Part shown: positions 7,975-14,476 of the stretch, one piece after another
Layout of the letters: each line of letters starts with the position of its first letter
Numbering within the stretch: the stretch's first letter is position 1
The notes under the pieces: generated by a model
Databases searched by the model: none
What the model was told of the DNA's origin: nothing
Seen by the model: only the letters and a program-made list of their open reading frames with translations
Translations under genes and position numbers: made by a program
Assembly: GCA_041557595.1 (NCBI GenBank)
Contig: JBFFGE010000076.1
Coordinates: 1 to 20,193 of the forward strand
DNA length: 20,193 nucleotides
Reading direction: 5' to 3'
Source of the DNA: JAOTYV01 sp041557595
GTDB taxonomy: Bacteria > Pseudomonadota > Alphaproteobacteria > UBA8366

Positions 7975-8565
7975 ATGTCCGTGATGGCTGACGGTCTCGA
8001 CCCGCTACTGACATCGATACGGGAGTGCCGGATATGCGCCGATCACCTGCCGCTCGGTCCACGGCCGGTGGTGCAGGCGCTCGGGTCGGCGCGGCTGCTG
8101 ATCATCGGCCAGGCGCCGGGCACGCGGGTGCATGAAACGGGCATCCCGTGGAACGACGCCAGCGGCGACCGGCTGCGCGATTGGCTGCAGGTGGATCGCG
8201 AAACTTTTTATGACCCGTCGCGTATCGCCATCGTGCCGATGGGATTCTGCTATCCCGGAGTCGATCCGCGGGGCGGCGACAAGCCGCCGCGGCCGGAATG
8301 CGCGGCCGAATGGCACGCGCGATTGCTGCCGTATTTGGCGAGCGTGGAATTGACGTTGCTGGTCGGCGGCTACGCCCAGAAGTTCTATCTGGGCCGCCGC
8401 GGCCAGCGCACCCTGACCGAAACCGTGCGCCGATGGCGGGACTATGCGCCGAAATTCCTGCCGCTGCCGCATCCGAGCTGGCGCAACACGGCGTGGATCC
8501 GGAAGAATCCCTGGTTCGACGAGGTGCTGGCCGATTTGCGGGCCCGGGTGGGTCCGCTGCTCTAA
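7975..8565 (+). CDS. Uracil-DNA glycosylase family protein with Fe-S cysteine signature
   Basis: A 196-residue protein of the family 4/5-like uracil-DNA glycosylase superfamily (COG1573), expected to remove uracil from DNA. Motif 1 is GQAPGTRVHETGIPW (from residue 45) and motif 2 is LPLPHPSWRN (about 162-171), matching GEAPGxxE and HPSxRN of the superfamily. Four cysteines, Cys18-x2-Cys21 and Cys92-x16-Cys109, have the spacing of the 4Fe-4S cluster ligands in family 4 enzymes. Gln replaces the usual Glu in GEAPG. The frame is open back to an ATG at 7741, but that part overlaps the phosphatase gene antisense and lacks similarity. I chose the ATG at 7975; the ATG at 7984 is nearly as good, and neither has a clear ribosome site. 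A long hairpin follows the stop. Confidence 0.85.
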   Translation: MSVMADGLDPLLTSIRECRICADHLPLGPRPVVQALGSARLLIIGQAPGTRVHETGIPWNDASGDRLRDWLQVDRETFYDPSRIAIVPMGFCYPGVDPRGGDKPPRPECAAEWHARLLPYLASVELTLLVGGYAQKFYLGRRGQRTLTETVRRWRDYAPKFLPLPHPSWRNTAWIRKNPWFDEVLADLRARVGPLL

Positions 8566-8572
8566 CTTTATA

Positions 8573-8636
8573 GAATCGATCAACTTTTCTGCCTTTAATT
8601 GAGTCCAATTAAAGGCAGGTTGATCTAGCTCGATTC
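8573..8636. terminator. Long stem-loop between convergent genes, possible bidirectional terminator
   Basis: A 12-bp perfect stem CTGCCTTTAATT (8589-8600) / AATTAAAGGCAG (8607-8618) closes a six-base loop GAGTCC. It is extended by GATCAAC (8578-8584) / GTTGATC (8619-8625) across a four-base TTTT bulge, and further by GAATCGA (8573-8579) / TCGATTC (8630-8636). It lies between the convergent glycosylase and metallopeptidase genes and overlaps the end of the latter. There is no T-run after the stem on either strand, so classical intrinsic termination is not certain; an RNA-stabilising hairpin or a dispersed palindrome are alternatives. Confidence 0.6.
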
Positions 8637-9014
8637 GATCGCGTCCATTTCTGCGTCGGAGAAGCCGAAATGGTGGCCGATCTCGTGGATCAGGACATGG
8701 CGGACGATGTCGGCGAGCGGCTCGCCCGACCATCGCCAATATTCGAGGATCGGCGCGCGGTACAGAAAAACGATATCGACGCCGGACCCCACATCGTGAA
8801 CGCTCTTTCGGTCGAGCGACTGGCCGTGGTAAAGCCCCAGCAGGTCGAGCGGGCTCACCAGATCTAGCGCCTCGCAGGTCGCCGGGTCCGGCGCCTCCAC
8901 GATGCGGATCGCCAGCCCGTCCAGCGGCGCCCGCAGCGCATCGGGAATCGAGGCGTAGGCGCGCGCGGCGAGCGTCTCGAAATCGGCGATGCTGGGTGCG
9001 GGGGATTCGGTCAT
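8625..9014 (-). CDS. Small zincin-like metallopeptidase family protein (PF06262 type)
   Basis: A 129-residue single-domain zincin of the minimal metallopeptidase type. The zinc motif is HEIGHHFGFSD at residues 110-120: His110 and His114 as ligands, Glu111 as the catalytic base, and Asp120 as the probable third ligand, close to the C-terminus as usual in this family. Other family features are ADIVRHVLIHE just before the motif and IVFLYRAPI at about 81-89. No signal peptide is visible, so it is likely cytoplasmic. The frame is open to 9242, but the extra 76 residues are basic and unlike the family; the ATG at 9014 gives the normal start MTESPAP. No physiological substrate is established for this group as far as I know. 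It diverges from the pterin dehydratase gene. Confidence 0.88.
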   Translation of the reverse strand: MTESPAPSIADFETLAARAYASIPDALRAPLDGLAIRIVEAPDPATCEALDLVSPLDLLGLYHGQSLDRKSVHDVGSGVDIVFLYRAPILEYWRWSGEPLADIVRHVLIHEIGHHFGFSDAEMDAIESS

Positions 9015-9108
9015 GCTCGGCAAACCATAGCGTTGCGGGTTCGGACAGGCCACAATGTGGCTTCGATATAGATGTGATCGAATGCCGGCGATTTTAAGAG
9101 GAACGGAC

Positions 9109-9402
9109 ATGGTGGAAAAATTGAGCGGAGCCGCACGCGACGCCGCCCTGGCATCGATCCCGGAATGGCGCGACGTCGCGGGACGGGACGCCGTGACGCG
9201 ACGTTTCAAATTCGCCGATTTCAACGAGGCGTGGGGCTTCATGACGCGCGTCGCCCTGCAGGCGGAGCGGATGGACCATCATCCCGAGTGGTCCAACGTC
9301 TATTCCCGGGTCGAAATCACCCTATCGACCCACGAATGCGGCGGGCTGAGCGAACGGGACATCGCTTTGGCGGCGTTCATCGACACGGCGGCCGCACAGT
9401 GA
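9109..9402 (+). CDS. phhB: 4a-hydroxytetrahydrobiopterin dehydratase (pterin-4a-carbinolamine dehydratase)
   Basis: A 97-residue PCD/DCoH-family enzyme that dehydrates 4a-hydroxytetrahydrobiopterin to quinonoid dihydropterin, recycling the cofactor after aromatic amino acid hydroxylation. The active-site signature is complete: His57-His58-Pro59 in ERMDHHPEWSNVY, and His75 in LSTHECGGLSERD. The ATG at 9109 has a good AAGAGGA ribosome site at about 9096-9103; an upstream ATG at 9055 would add 18 residues without family similarity. The final codons overlap the next gene by four bases (GTGA), so the two are translationally coupled. No phenylalanine hydroxylase gene lies in the window; a role in molybdopterin or another pterin pathway has been proposed for such orphan copies. 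Confidence 0.94.
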   Translation: MVEKLSGAARDAALASIPEWRDVAGRDAVTRRFKFADFNEAWGFMTRVALQAERMDHHPEWSNVYSRVEITLSTHECGGLSERDIALAAFIDTAAAQ

Positions 9403-10034
9403 CCGGCGGCGGGACACGCCTGCGCGGGCTCGGCCTCGCGGTTCTGATTGTCCTGCTGTCCGGGCATGGCGTGCAATCCGTGCGCGGCGACACGCGGCCG
9501 GCGACCTTCGACGATGGGATGCGGGCGCACCTTGCGAAGCGCTATGACGAGTCGCGGCCGATTTTCGCGGACCTTGCGGCGGCGGGCGCCATTCGGGCGC
9601 AATTCATGATGGGGACCATCTACGAGCAGGGGCTCGGCGTTCCGAAGAGCCTGTCGCGCGCGGCGGAGTGGTATCGGATGGCCGCCGAGGGCGGCAACGC
9701 ATCGGCGCAATACAATCTGGGCGTTCTCCATCAATTCGGGAAAGGCGTGCCCAAGGATGCGAAATCGGCCGCACGCTGGCATCGAAAGGCAGCGAACCAG
9801 GGGCACGGCCGGGCGCAAAACAATCTCAGTACATTCTATTACACCGGCGTCGGGGTGGCGCGCGATCTGGCGGAAGCCTGGAAATGGCTGACCCTGTCGG
9901 CTGCCGGATTGACGGGGCAGGGCCGTAACATCGCGCTGCAGAACCGGGCCATCCTGGAAAAGGAAATGACCGAAGCCGCCCGCGCGGAAGGCCGCCGCCG
10001 GGTCGCCGCCTGGCGGGATCGCCGCGCGAAGTAA
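9399..10034 (+). CDS. Sel1-like repeat protein, exported
   Basis: A 211-residue protein with an export signal and three Sel1-like repeats. Residues 6-29 contain a hydrophobic segment (LGLAVLIVLLSG) after an arginine-containing start, probably a signal peptide or membrane anchor. Repeats lie at about 64-99, 100-135 and 136-171; each has the pattern A-x-A-Q-x-x-L/M-G, then G-x-G-V and a final W-x-x-x-A-A. The C-terminal 35 residues are Arg/Ala-rich and helical. The frame is open to an ATG at 9165 that overlaps the dehydratase in another frame; the GTG at 9399, which overlaps the dehydratase stop as GTGA, places the hydrophobic segment correctly at the N-terminus. Sel1 repeats mediate protein-protein contacts, often in envelope or signalling proteins; no partner is indicated. 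Confidence 0.88.
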   Translation: MTGGGTRLRGLGLAVLIVLLSGHGVQSVRGDTRPATFDDGMRAHLAKRYDESRPIFADLAAAGAIRAQFMMGTIYEQGLGVPKSLSRAAEWYRMAAEGGNASAQYNLGVLHQFGKGVPKDAKSAARWHRKAANQGHGRAQNNLSTFYYTGVGVARDLAEAWKWLTLSAAGLTGQGRNIALQNRAILEKEMTEAARAEGRRRVAAWRDRRAK

Positions 10035-10083
10035 CCGCCGTTAGGCTATTTATTGCTCGCGTCGCATTGATCGTATCGACCTA

Positions 10084-10147
10084 ATCTCTGTGTCTTTTTG
10101 CAAATGCGTCGTCGCGCACCGTTTCGGTTCGCTCGGGGTTTGCTCTA
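10084..10147 (-). repeat. Stop-linked dispersed element, copy A
   Basis: Reading the minus strand, the element starts at the TAG stop of the SDR gene as TAGAGCAAACCCCGAGCG. By hand alignment it matches copy B (15629-15692, plus strand) at 49 of the first 64 positions, including the shared cores GCGACGACG and ATTTGC. It contains a small hairpin at 10114-10132: GCG-ACCG paired with CGGT-CGC, with one mismatch and a three-base loop. Weaker similarity seems to continue into the remaining gap toward the Sel1 gene. It could act in 3'-end formation or be a mobile-type intergenic repeat. Confidence 0.7.
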
Positions 10148-10906
10148 CCGCGGCTGCATCCTGAGCGCGCTGTCGAGCCGCACCACCGTGCCGTTCATCA
10201 CCGGATTGCCGATCATGTGCAGCGCCAGGTCGGCGAACTCCTCGGGCCGGCCGAACCGGGACGGGAAGGGCAAGGTCGCGGCCAGGCTGTCGCGCGCCTT
10301 TTCGGGCAGCCCCATCAGCATCGGCGTGGCGAACAGTCCCGGCGCGATGCAGAGGACGCGGACGCCGATGCGCGCAATTTCCCGCGCCGCCGGCAGGGTC
10401 AACGCGGCAACGCCGCCTTTCGATGCGGCATAGGCCGCCTGGCCGATTTGACCCTCGAAGGCGGCAATCGACGCGGTGTTGATAATGACCCCGCGCTCGC
10501 CCTCGGCGTTGGGCGTGCGCCCCGCCATGTCGGCCGCGGCGAGGCGCAGGATATTGAACGTGCCGATCAGATTGACCTCGATCACCCGTGCAAAATCCGC
10601 AAGCGGCATCGGACCGTCGCGACCGGCAATGCGCGCCGCGGGCCCGATTCCCGCGCAGTTGACGCAGAGGCCGGCGGGCCCGTGCGCCGCGCGCGCCGCG
10701 GCCACCGCGCGTTCCCCCGAGGCCGCGTCGGCGACATCGCATTCGATCGCGTGGCCGCCGATTTCCGTAGCGACCGCGTTGGCCGCCGCGATATTGCGGT
10801 CGAGCACGGCAACGGTCGCGCCGGCGGCGGCCAGGGCGCGCGCGGTTGCGGCGCCGAGGCCGGAGCCGCCGCCCGTGACAAGTGCGGGCATGCCCTTGAT
10901 TTCCAT
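10145..10906 (-). CDS. SDR family NAD-dependent dehydrogenase, 3-hydroxyacyl-CoA dehydrogenase-like
   Basis: A 253-residue classical short-chain dehydrogenase, closest by eye to the HSD17B10-like 3-hydroxyacyl-CoA / 2-methyl-3-hydroxybutyryl-CoA dehydrogenases. The cofactor motif TGGGSGLG is at 11-18; Asp36 at the end of beta-2 (AVLDRN) indicates NAD rather than NADP. NCAG (83-86), Asn112, Ser146, Tyr159 and Lys163 (YxxxK in AAYAASKGG) complete the catalytic tetrad. The segment ACxAPGLF-like CIAPGLFATPMLMGLP and the ending FPSRFGRPEEFADLALHMI fit this subgroup. The start ATG has an AAGAGGA site upstream. The role would be oxidation of a hydroxyacyl-CoA in fatty-acid or branched amino-acid breakdown; the exact substrate is inference. 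The stop codon is the first triplet of repeat copy A. Confidence 0.9.
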   Translation of the reverse strand: MEIKGMPALVTGGGSGLGAATARALAAAGATVAVLDRNIAAANAVATEIGGHAIECDVADAASGERAVAAARAAHGPAGLCVNCAGIGPAARIAGRDGPMPLADFARVIEVNLIGTFNILRLAAADMAGRTPNAEGERGVIINTASIAAFEGQIGQAAYAASKGGVAALTLPAAREIARIGVRVLCIAPGLFATPMLMGLPEKARDSLAATLPFPSRFGRPEEFADLALHMIGNPVMNGTVVRLDSALRMQPR

Positions 10907-10980
10907 GGAATCCTCTTGACCAAAGAACTGTCCCGCCGGGTATAGCAGAAGGCGGTGCGACTTCCCATATATGGAAAACT

Positions 10981-11385
10981 ATGCAGAAAACTGCGGATCA
11001 GGGTAGTTCAGACGCCGAGACCGGCGTCCAGCTATCCCGCAATGCCGAGCGGGTTCGGCGCGGGTTCTGGCCGAAAATCCGGCGCACCATGGGGCGCATC
11101 CCGTTTACGCGGGAAGCGGTCGCTGCGTATTACTGCGCCTTCGACGCGCAAACGCCGCTCAGGGTGAAAGGGATCCTGCTGGCGGCCCTGGCGTATTTCG
11201 TCATGCCGGTCGATTTGGTGCCCGATTTCATCGCCGGGCTCGGATTCACCGACGACGCGGCGGTGCTGCTAACCGCGTGGCGAACGGTCGCTTCCCATAT
11301 TGCGCCGCACCATCACGCGCGTGCCGCGGCATTCCTGGACGACCCATCGGATCACTCCGGGGATCACCCCGGCGCCACCACCTGA
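10981..11385 (+). CDS. DUF1232 (YkvA) domain protein
   Basis: A 134-residue protein with one DUF1232 domain. The diagnostic motif AYFVMPVDLVPDFIAGLGF (71-89), followed by TDDAAVL, lies at the end of a hydrophobic stretch starting near residue 63 (KGILLAAL) and probably associates with the membrane. The N-terminal 45 residues are polar and basic; the C-terminus after residue 107 is His- and Asp-rich (HIAPHHHA, DDPSDHSGDH), which is unusual but not diagnostic. No molecular function is established for the domain. The ATG at 10981 follows a TGGAAAACT stretch with a weak ribosome site. The gene diverges from the SDR gene by 74 bp, and its last 22 bases overlap the convergent transporter gene. Confidence 0.88.
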   Translation: MQKTADQGSSDAETGVQLSRNAERVRRGFWPKIRRTMGRIPFTREAVAAYYCAFDAQTPLRVKGILLAALAYFVMPVDLVPDFIAGLGFTDDAAVLLTAWRTVASHIAPHHHARAAAFLDDPSDHSGDHPGATT

Positions 11386-12299
11386 TCGGGCAGCCTCTTT
11401 TCCCGCGACTCCTGGCGCGTGATGTAGAGCGTCGACGCGATAATCAGCAAGGCGCCGAGCACGGTGACCAGGCTGGGTTGCTCCGCAAAGAAAAAATACC
11501 CGGCGGCGCCGGCGAAGATCAGCCGCGTATAGTCGAACGGCATGATTGCGGTTGCTTCGCCCACTTTCAGGCCGCGAATCAGGCAGGCATGGCCGATGCT
11601 GAGCCCGGCGCCGATCGCGGCGAGCATGGCCAGCTCTTCAATCGATGGGGTCTTCCACACCACCAGCGCCGGCGGCAAGCAGACGAACATGGGAATCAAG
11701 GTGCCGTAGAACAGGATCGACAAGGATTTCTCGGTCGCCGTCAACCGTTTGATGAGGACGATGCTCATCGCGACGAATAGCGCGTTGAGGACCGCGGCAA
11801 TCGCGCCCGGGCTCATCGACGGGCCCGGTTGCACCATGATGAGCACGCCGCCAAAGCCGAGCAGGGTCGCGCACCAACGCCGCCAGCGAATTTTCTCGCC
11901 GAGGAACAGCATTGCCAGCAGGATGACCCAAAGCGGTCTCGAGAAGCTGATGCCGGTGACGTCGGCCAGCGGCAAATGCGTCAAAGCATAGAAGATGGTC
12001 ATCACATGAAGCGAGCTGGTGATGCCGCGGGCGAGATGAAAATTCATCCGGTCCGTGCGCAACACGGACAGGCCGTCCGCCGACATCAGGACGATCGGCA
12101 GCAGGAACAGCGTGCCGAAGAAACCGCGGAAGAACGCAATTTGGAAGCTGTCGATAGAGGTGCCGACATACTTTATGAGCGAGTTCGTCGCTGTGAATAT
12201 GACGGCGCTCAGCAACAACCACAGCGCACCGCGCAAGTTGCCCGGCAAGGCGCCAAGTAGAGCCGTCAATCGTTGATTTGCCGGCAACAAGATTCTCAA
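11364..12299 (-). CDS. EamA-family (DMT superfamily) transporter
   Basis: A 311-residue inner-membrane carrier with the ten-helix, two-EamA-domain layout of the drug/metabolite transporter superfamily. Domain one is about residues 22-155 (from LRGALWLLLSAVIFTATNSLIKY to GFGGVLIMVQPG) and domain two about 165-295 (ending VLGALLIIASTLYI). The segments ISFSRPLWVILLAMLFLGEK and MPFDYTRLIFAGAAGYFFFAE are the conserved fourth and ninth helix regions with their Pro and Glu. Substrates of this family include amino acids, nucleosides and other metabolites; none can be named here. No ATG is available in the N-terminal region, so I use the TTG at 12299; other TTG codons follow within 25 codons and there is no clear ribosome site, so the start is uncertain. 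The 3' end overlaps the DUF1232 gene by 22 bp. Confidence 0.88.
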   Translation of the reverse strand: MRILLPANQRLTALLGALPGNLRGALWLLLSAVIFTATNSLIKYVGTSIDSFQIAFFRGFFGTLFLLPIVLMSADGLSVLRTDRMNFHLARGITSSLHVMTIFYALTHLPLADVTGISFSRPLWVILLAMLFLGEKIRWRRWCATLLGFGGVLIMVQPGPSMSPGAIAAVLNALFVAMSIVLIKRLTATEKSLSILFYGTLIPMFVCLPPALVVWKTPSIEELAMLAAIGAGLSIGHACLIRGLKVGEATAIMPFDYTRLIFAGAAGYFFFAEQPSLVTVLGALLIIASTLYITRQESREKRLPDQVVAPG

Positions 12300-12337
12300 T
12301 GTGCAGTGGTGTCGTTAGGTCGAAATTTCGCTAGAGG

Positions 12338-12346
12338 ATTATCACA
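12338..12346 (-). promoter_or_regulatory. Candidate extended -10 promoter of the EamA transporter gene
   Basis: The minus strand reads TGTGATAAT (plus 12338-12346), an extended -10 (TG-N-GATAAT, five of six bases). A transcript would start about 30 bases before the TTG at 12299. No good -35 is visible. It lies in the roughly 190-bp region between the divergent transporter and acetoacetyl-CoA synthetase genes, where I found nothing else certain. Confidence 0.35.
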
Positions 12347-12492
12347 TCAAGATCATTAAAGAAATTGTAAAGCGCAGCAGTTAATGCAACTTCGTCAAGC
12401 CGCTGCCGCAAGTCTCGACAGCTTCCTCGGCCATGTGCAATGGTTTCCCGGAGTCGGCGATTTGGAGAAGTCCATTGGGCGAAACGGCCGGA

Positions 12493-14442
12493 ATGACGCT
12501 TTGGCAGCCGTCGGCAGAACGGATCGAATCCGCCAATCTGACGGCGTTCCGCCGGCATCTCGAATCGACATGCGGCGCCTCTCTGGACGACTACGCGGCC
12601 CTGCATCGGTTTTCCATCGACCGGATGGAGACCTTCTGGCGCGCCGTCTGGGACTTCACCGGCGTCGTGGCGGCGGATCGGGGCGAAACCGTCCTGGCCA
12701 ATGGCGATGCGATGGCGTCGGCGCGCTTTTTTCCGGATGCGCGGCTGAATTTCGCGGAGAATTTGCTGCGCCGCCGCGACGATACCGCGGCGATGGTGTT
12801 TTGGGCCGAGGACAAGGTCAAGCGACGCCTGTCATGGCGCGAGACGTATGACCAGACCGCACGGTTGGCGCGGGCGCTCAAGGCGGCGGGCGCGGCGCCC
12901 GGCGATCGCTGTGCGGGCTTCGTTCCCAACGCGCCGGAAGCGGTGCTGGCCATGCTGGGGACCGCGACGCTGGGGTGTGTCTGGACGTCGTGTTCGCCCG
13001 ATTTCGGCGTTCAGGGCGTCCTCGACCGGTTCGGGCAGGTCGCCCCCAAAGTCCTGTTCGCCTGCGACGGGTATTACTACAACGGCCGCTGGATCGATAC
13101 GCTGGACCGAGTCGCCGAAATCCTCGACGCCTTGCCGTCGGTGGAGACGACGGTGGTGTTTTCGCTGCAAGACCGCGCCCCCGACCTCGGCCGCTTGCGG
13201 AATGCGGTCGCCTGGGCCGATTTTCTGGACGGTCCGGCGCCGGGAGACATCGAATTCGCGCAGCTGCCGTTCGGTCATCCGATGTACATCCTCTATTCGT
13301 CGGGTACGACCGGTGCGCCGAAATGCATCCTGCATTCGGCCGGCGGAACGTTGCTGAAGCACCTGGAAGAGCAGCGCCTGCAATGCGACATCAAGCCGGG
13401 GGACAGGGTGTTTTATTTCACCACCTGCGGCTGGATGATGTGGAATTGGCTGGTCAGCGCGCTGGCGTCGGAAGCGACGCTCCTGCTCTATGACGGCTCG
13501 CCCTTCGCGCCCTCGCCGAACATTCTGTTCGATTTCGCCGACGCGGTAGGGATGACCCTGTTCGGCACCTCCGCCAAATATATCGATGCGTTGGTGAACG
13601 AAGGTCTGGATCCGATGGCGTCCCACCGCCTCAATACGGTGCGGACGATTACCTCGACCGGCTCGCCGCTGGCGCCCGAAGGCTTCGACTATGTCTACGA
13701 CCATATCAAGCAGGATGTCTGCCTGTCGTCGATCGCCGGGGGAACCGACATCGTCGGGTGCTTCGTCGGCGGCAACCCGACCGGGCCGGTTCGCCGCGGC
13801 GAGATCCAGGCGTCCGTACTGGGCATGCAGGTCGAGGTGTATTCGGAGACGGGCGAAAGCCTGATCGGTGAAAAGGGCGAGCTGGTTTGCACCCGGCCGT
13901 TTCCGTCGCTGCCCCTCGGCTTTTGGGAGGATCCGGACGGCGCGCGATACCGGGCGGCGTATTTCGAGAAATTTCCAAATGTTTGGTGCCACGGCGACTT
14001 CGTCGAAATCACCGAACACGGCGGCATGATCATCTATGGCCGGTCGGATGCCACGCTCAATCCCGGCGGGGTTCGCATCGGCACCGCGGAAATCTACCGG
14101 CAGGTGGAGTCCTTCGCCGAGGTGGAGGAGGCATTGTGCATCGGCCAGGAGTGGGAGCGAGACACGCGGATCGTCCTGTTCGTGCGGCTGCGTCCCGGCG
14201 TGGCGCTGGATGACGCGCTGGTGGAGCAGATCCGCAAGCGCATCCGGCAGAACTGTTCGCCCCGCCATGTCCCGGCCAAGGTGATCGAAATCGCCGACAT
14301 TCCGCGGACGAAATCGGGCAAGATCACCGAGCTGGCGGTGCGCGATATCATCCATGGCCGGCCCGTCAAGAACCGGGAAGCGCTCGCCAATCCGGAAGCG
14401 CTGGCGCTGTTCGAGGCGCTGCCCGCGCTGCAGGAAAAGTGA
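12493..14442 (+). CDS. aacS: Acetoacetate--CoA ligase (acetoacetyl-CoA synthetase)
   Basis: An ANL-superfamily ligase of about 649 residues that activates acetoacetate to acetoacetyl-CoA with ATP, feeding ketone-body or PHB-derived carbon into thiolase reactions. The adenylation P-loop YSSGTTGAPK is at about 13294-13323. The hinge and ribose-binding region GRSDATLNPGGVRIGTAEIY is at about 14039-14098. The catalytic lysine in PRTKSGKITE is encoded at 14320. The N-terminal LWQPSAERIESANLTAF and the segment SCSPDFGVQGVLDRF are specific to acetoacetyl-CoA synthetases as opposed to acetyl-CoA synthetases. The start is debatable: ATG 12493 gives the family-like MTLWQPS start; ATG 12433 adds 20 residues; a TTG at 12475 has the best ribosome site (GGAGAAG). 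The aminotransferase gene follows after about 34 bp and may be co-transcribed. Confidence 0.93.
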   Translation: MTLWQPSAERIESANLTAFRRHLESTCGASLDDYAALHRFSIDRMETFWRAVWDFTGVVAADRGETVLANGDAMASARFFPDARLNFAENLLRRRDDTAAMVFWAEDKVKRRLSWRETYDQTARLARALKAAGAAPGDRCAGFVPNAPEAVLAMLGTATLGCVWTSCSPDFGVQGVLDRFGQVAPKVLFACDGYYYNGRWIDTLDRVAEILDALPSVETTVVFSLQDRAPDLGRLRNAVAWADFLDGPAPGDIEFAQLPFGHPMYILYSSGTTGAPKCILHSAGGTLLKHLEEQRLQCDIKPGDRVFYFTTCGWMMWNWLVSALASEATLLLYDGSPFAPSPNILFDFADAVGMTLFGTSAKYIDALVNEGLDPMASHRLNTVRTITSTGSPLAPEGFDYVYDHIKQDVCLSSIAGGTDIVGCFVGGNPTGPVRRGEIQASVLGMQVEVYSETGESLIGEKGELVCTRPFPSLPLGFWEDPDGARYRAAYFEKFPNVWCHGDFVEITEHGGMIIYGRSDATLNPGGVRIGTAEIYRQVESFAEVEEALCIGQEWERDTRIVLFVRLRPGVALDDALVEQIRKRIRQNCSPRHVPAKVIEIADIPRTKSGKITELAVRDIIHGRPVKNREALANPEALALFEALPALQEK

Positions 14443-14476
14443 GGCGGCCGGTGACCGCCGCCGCCGGGACGGCGTC

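Noticed and set aside
7969..7978. Palindrome ACATATATGT at the glycosylase start and CCATATATGG at 10965-10974 as a shared operator
   Set aside because: Both are short AT-alternating palindromes that arise easily around ATG codons, and the flanking bases do not match.
10050..10145. A possible conserved small peptide (ATTHLQK / ATTYLRK) shared by two loci
   Set aside because: The similarity is best explained by the shared DNA repeat starting at the two stop codons. There is no start codon or ribosome site for a separate peptide.
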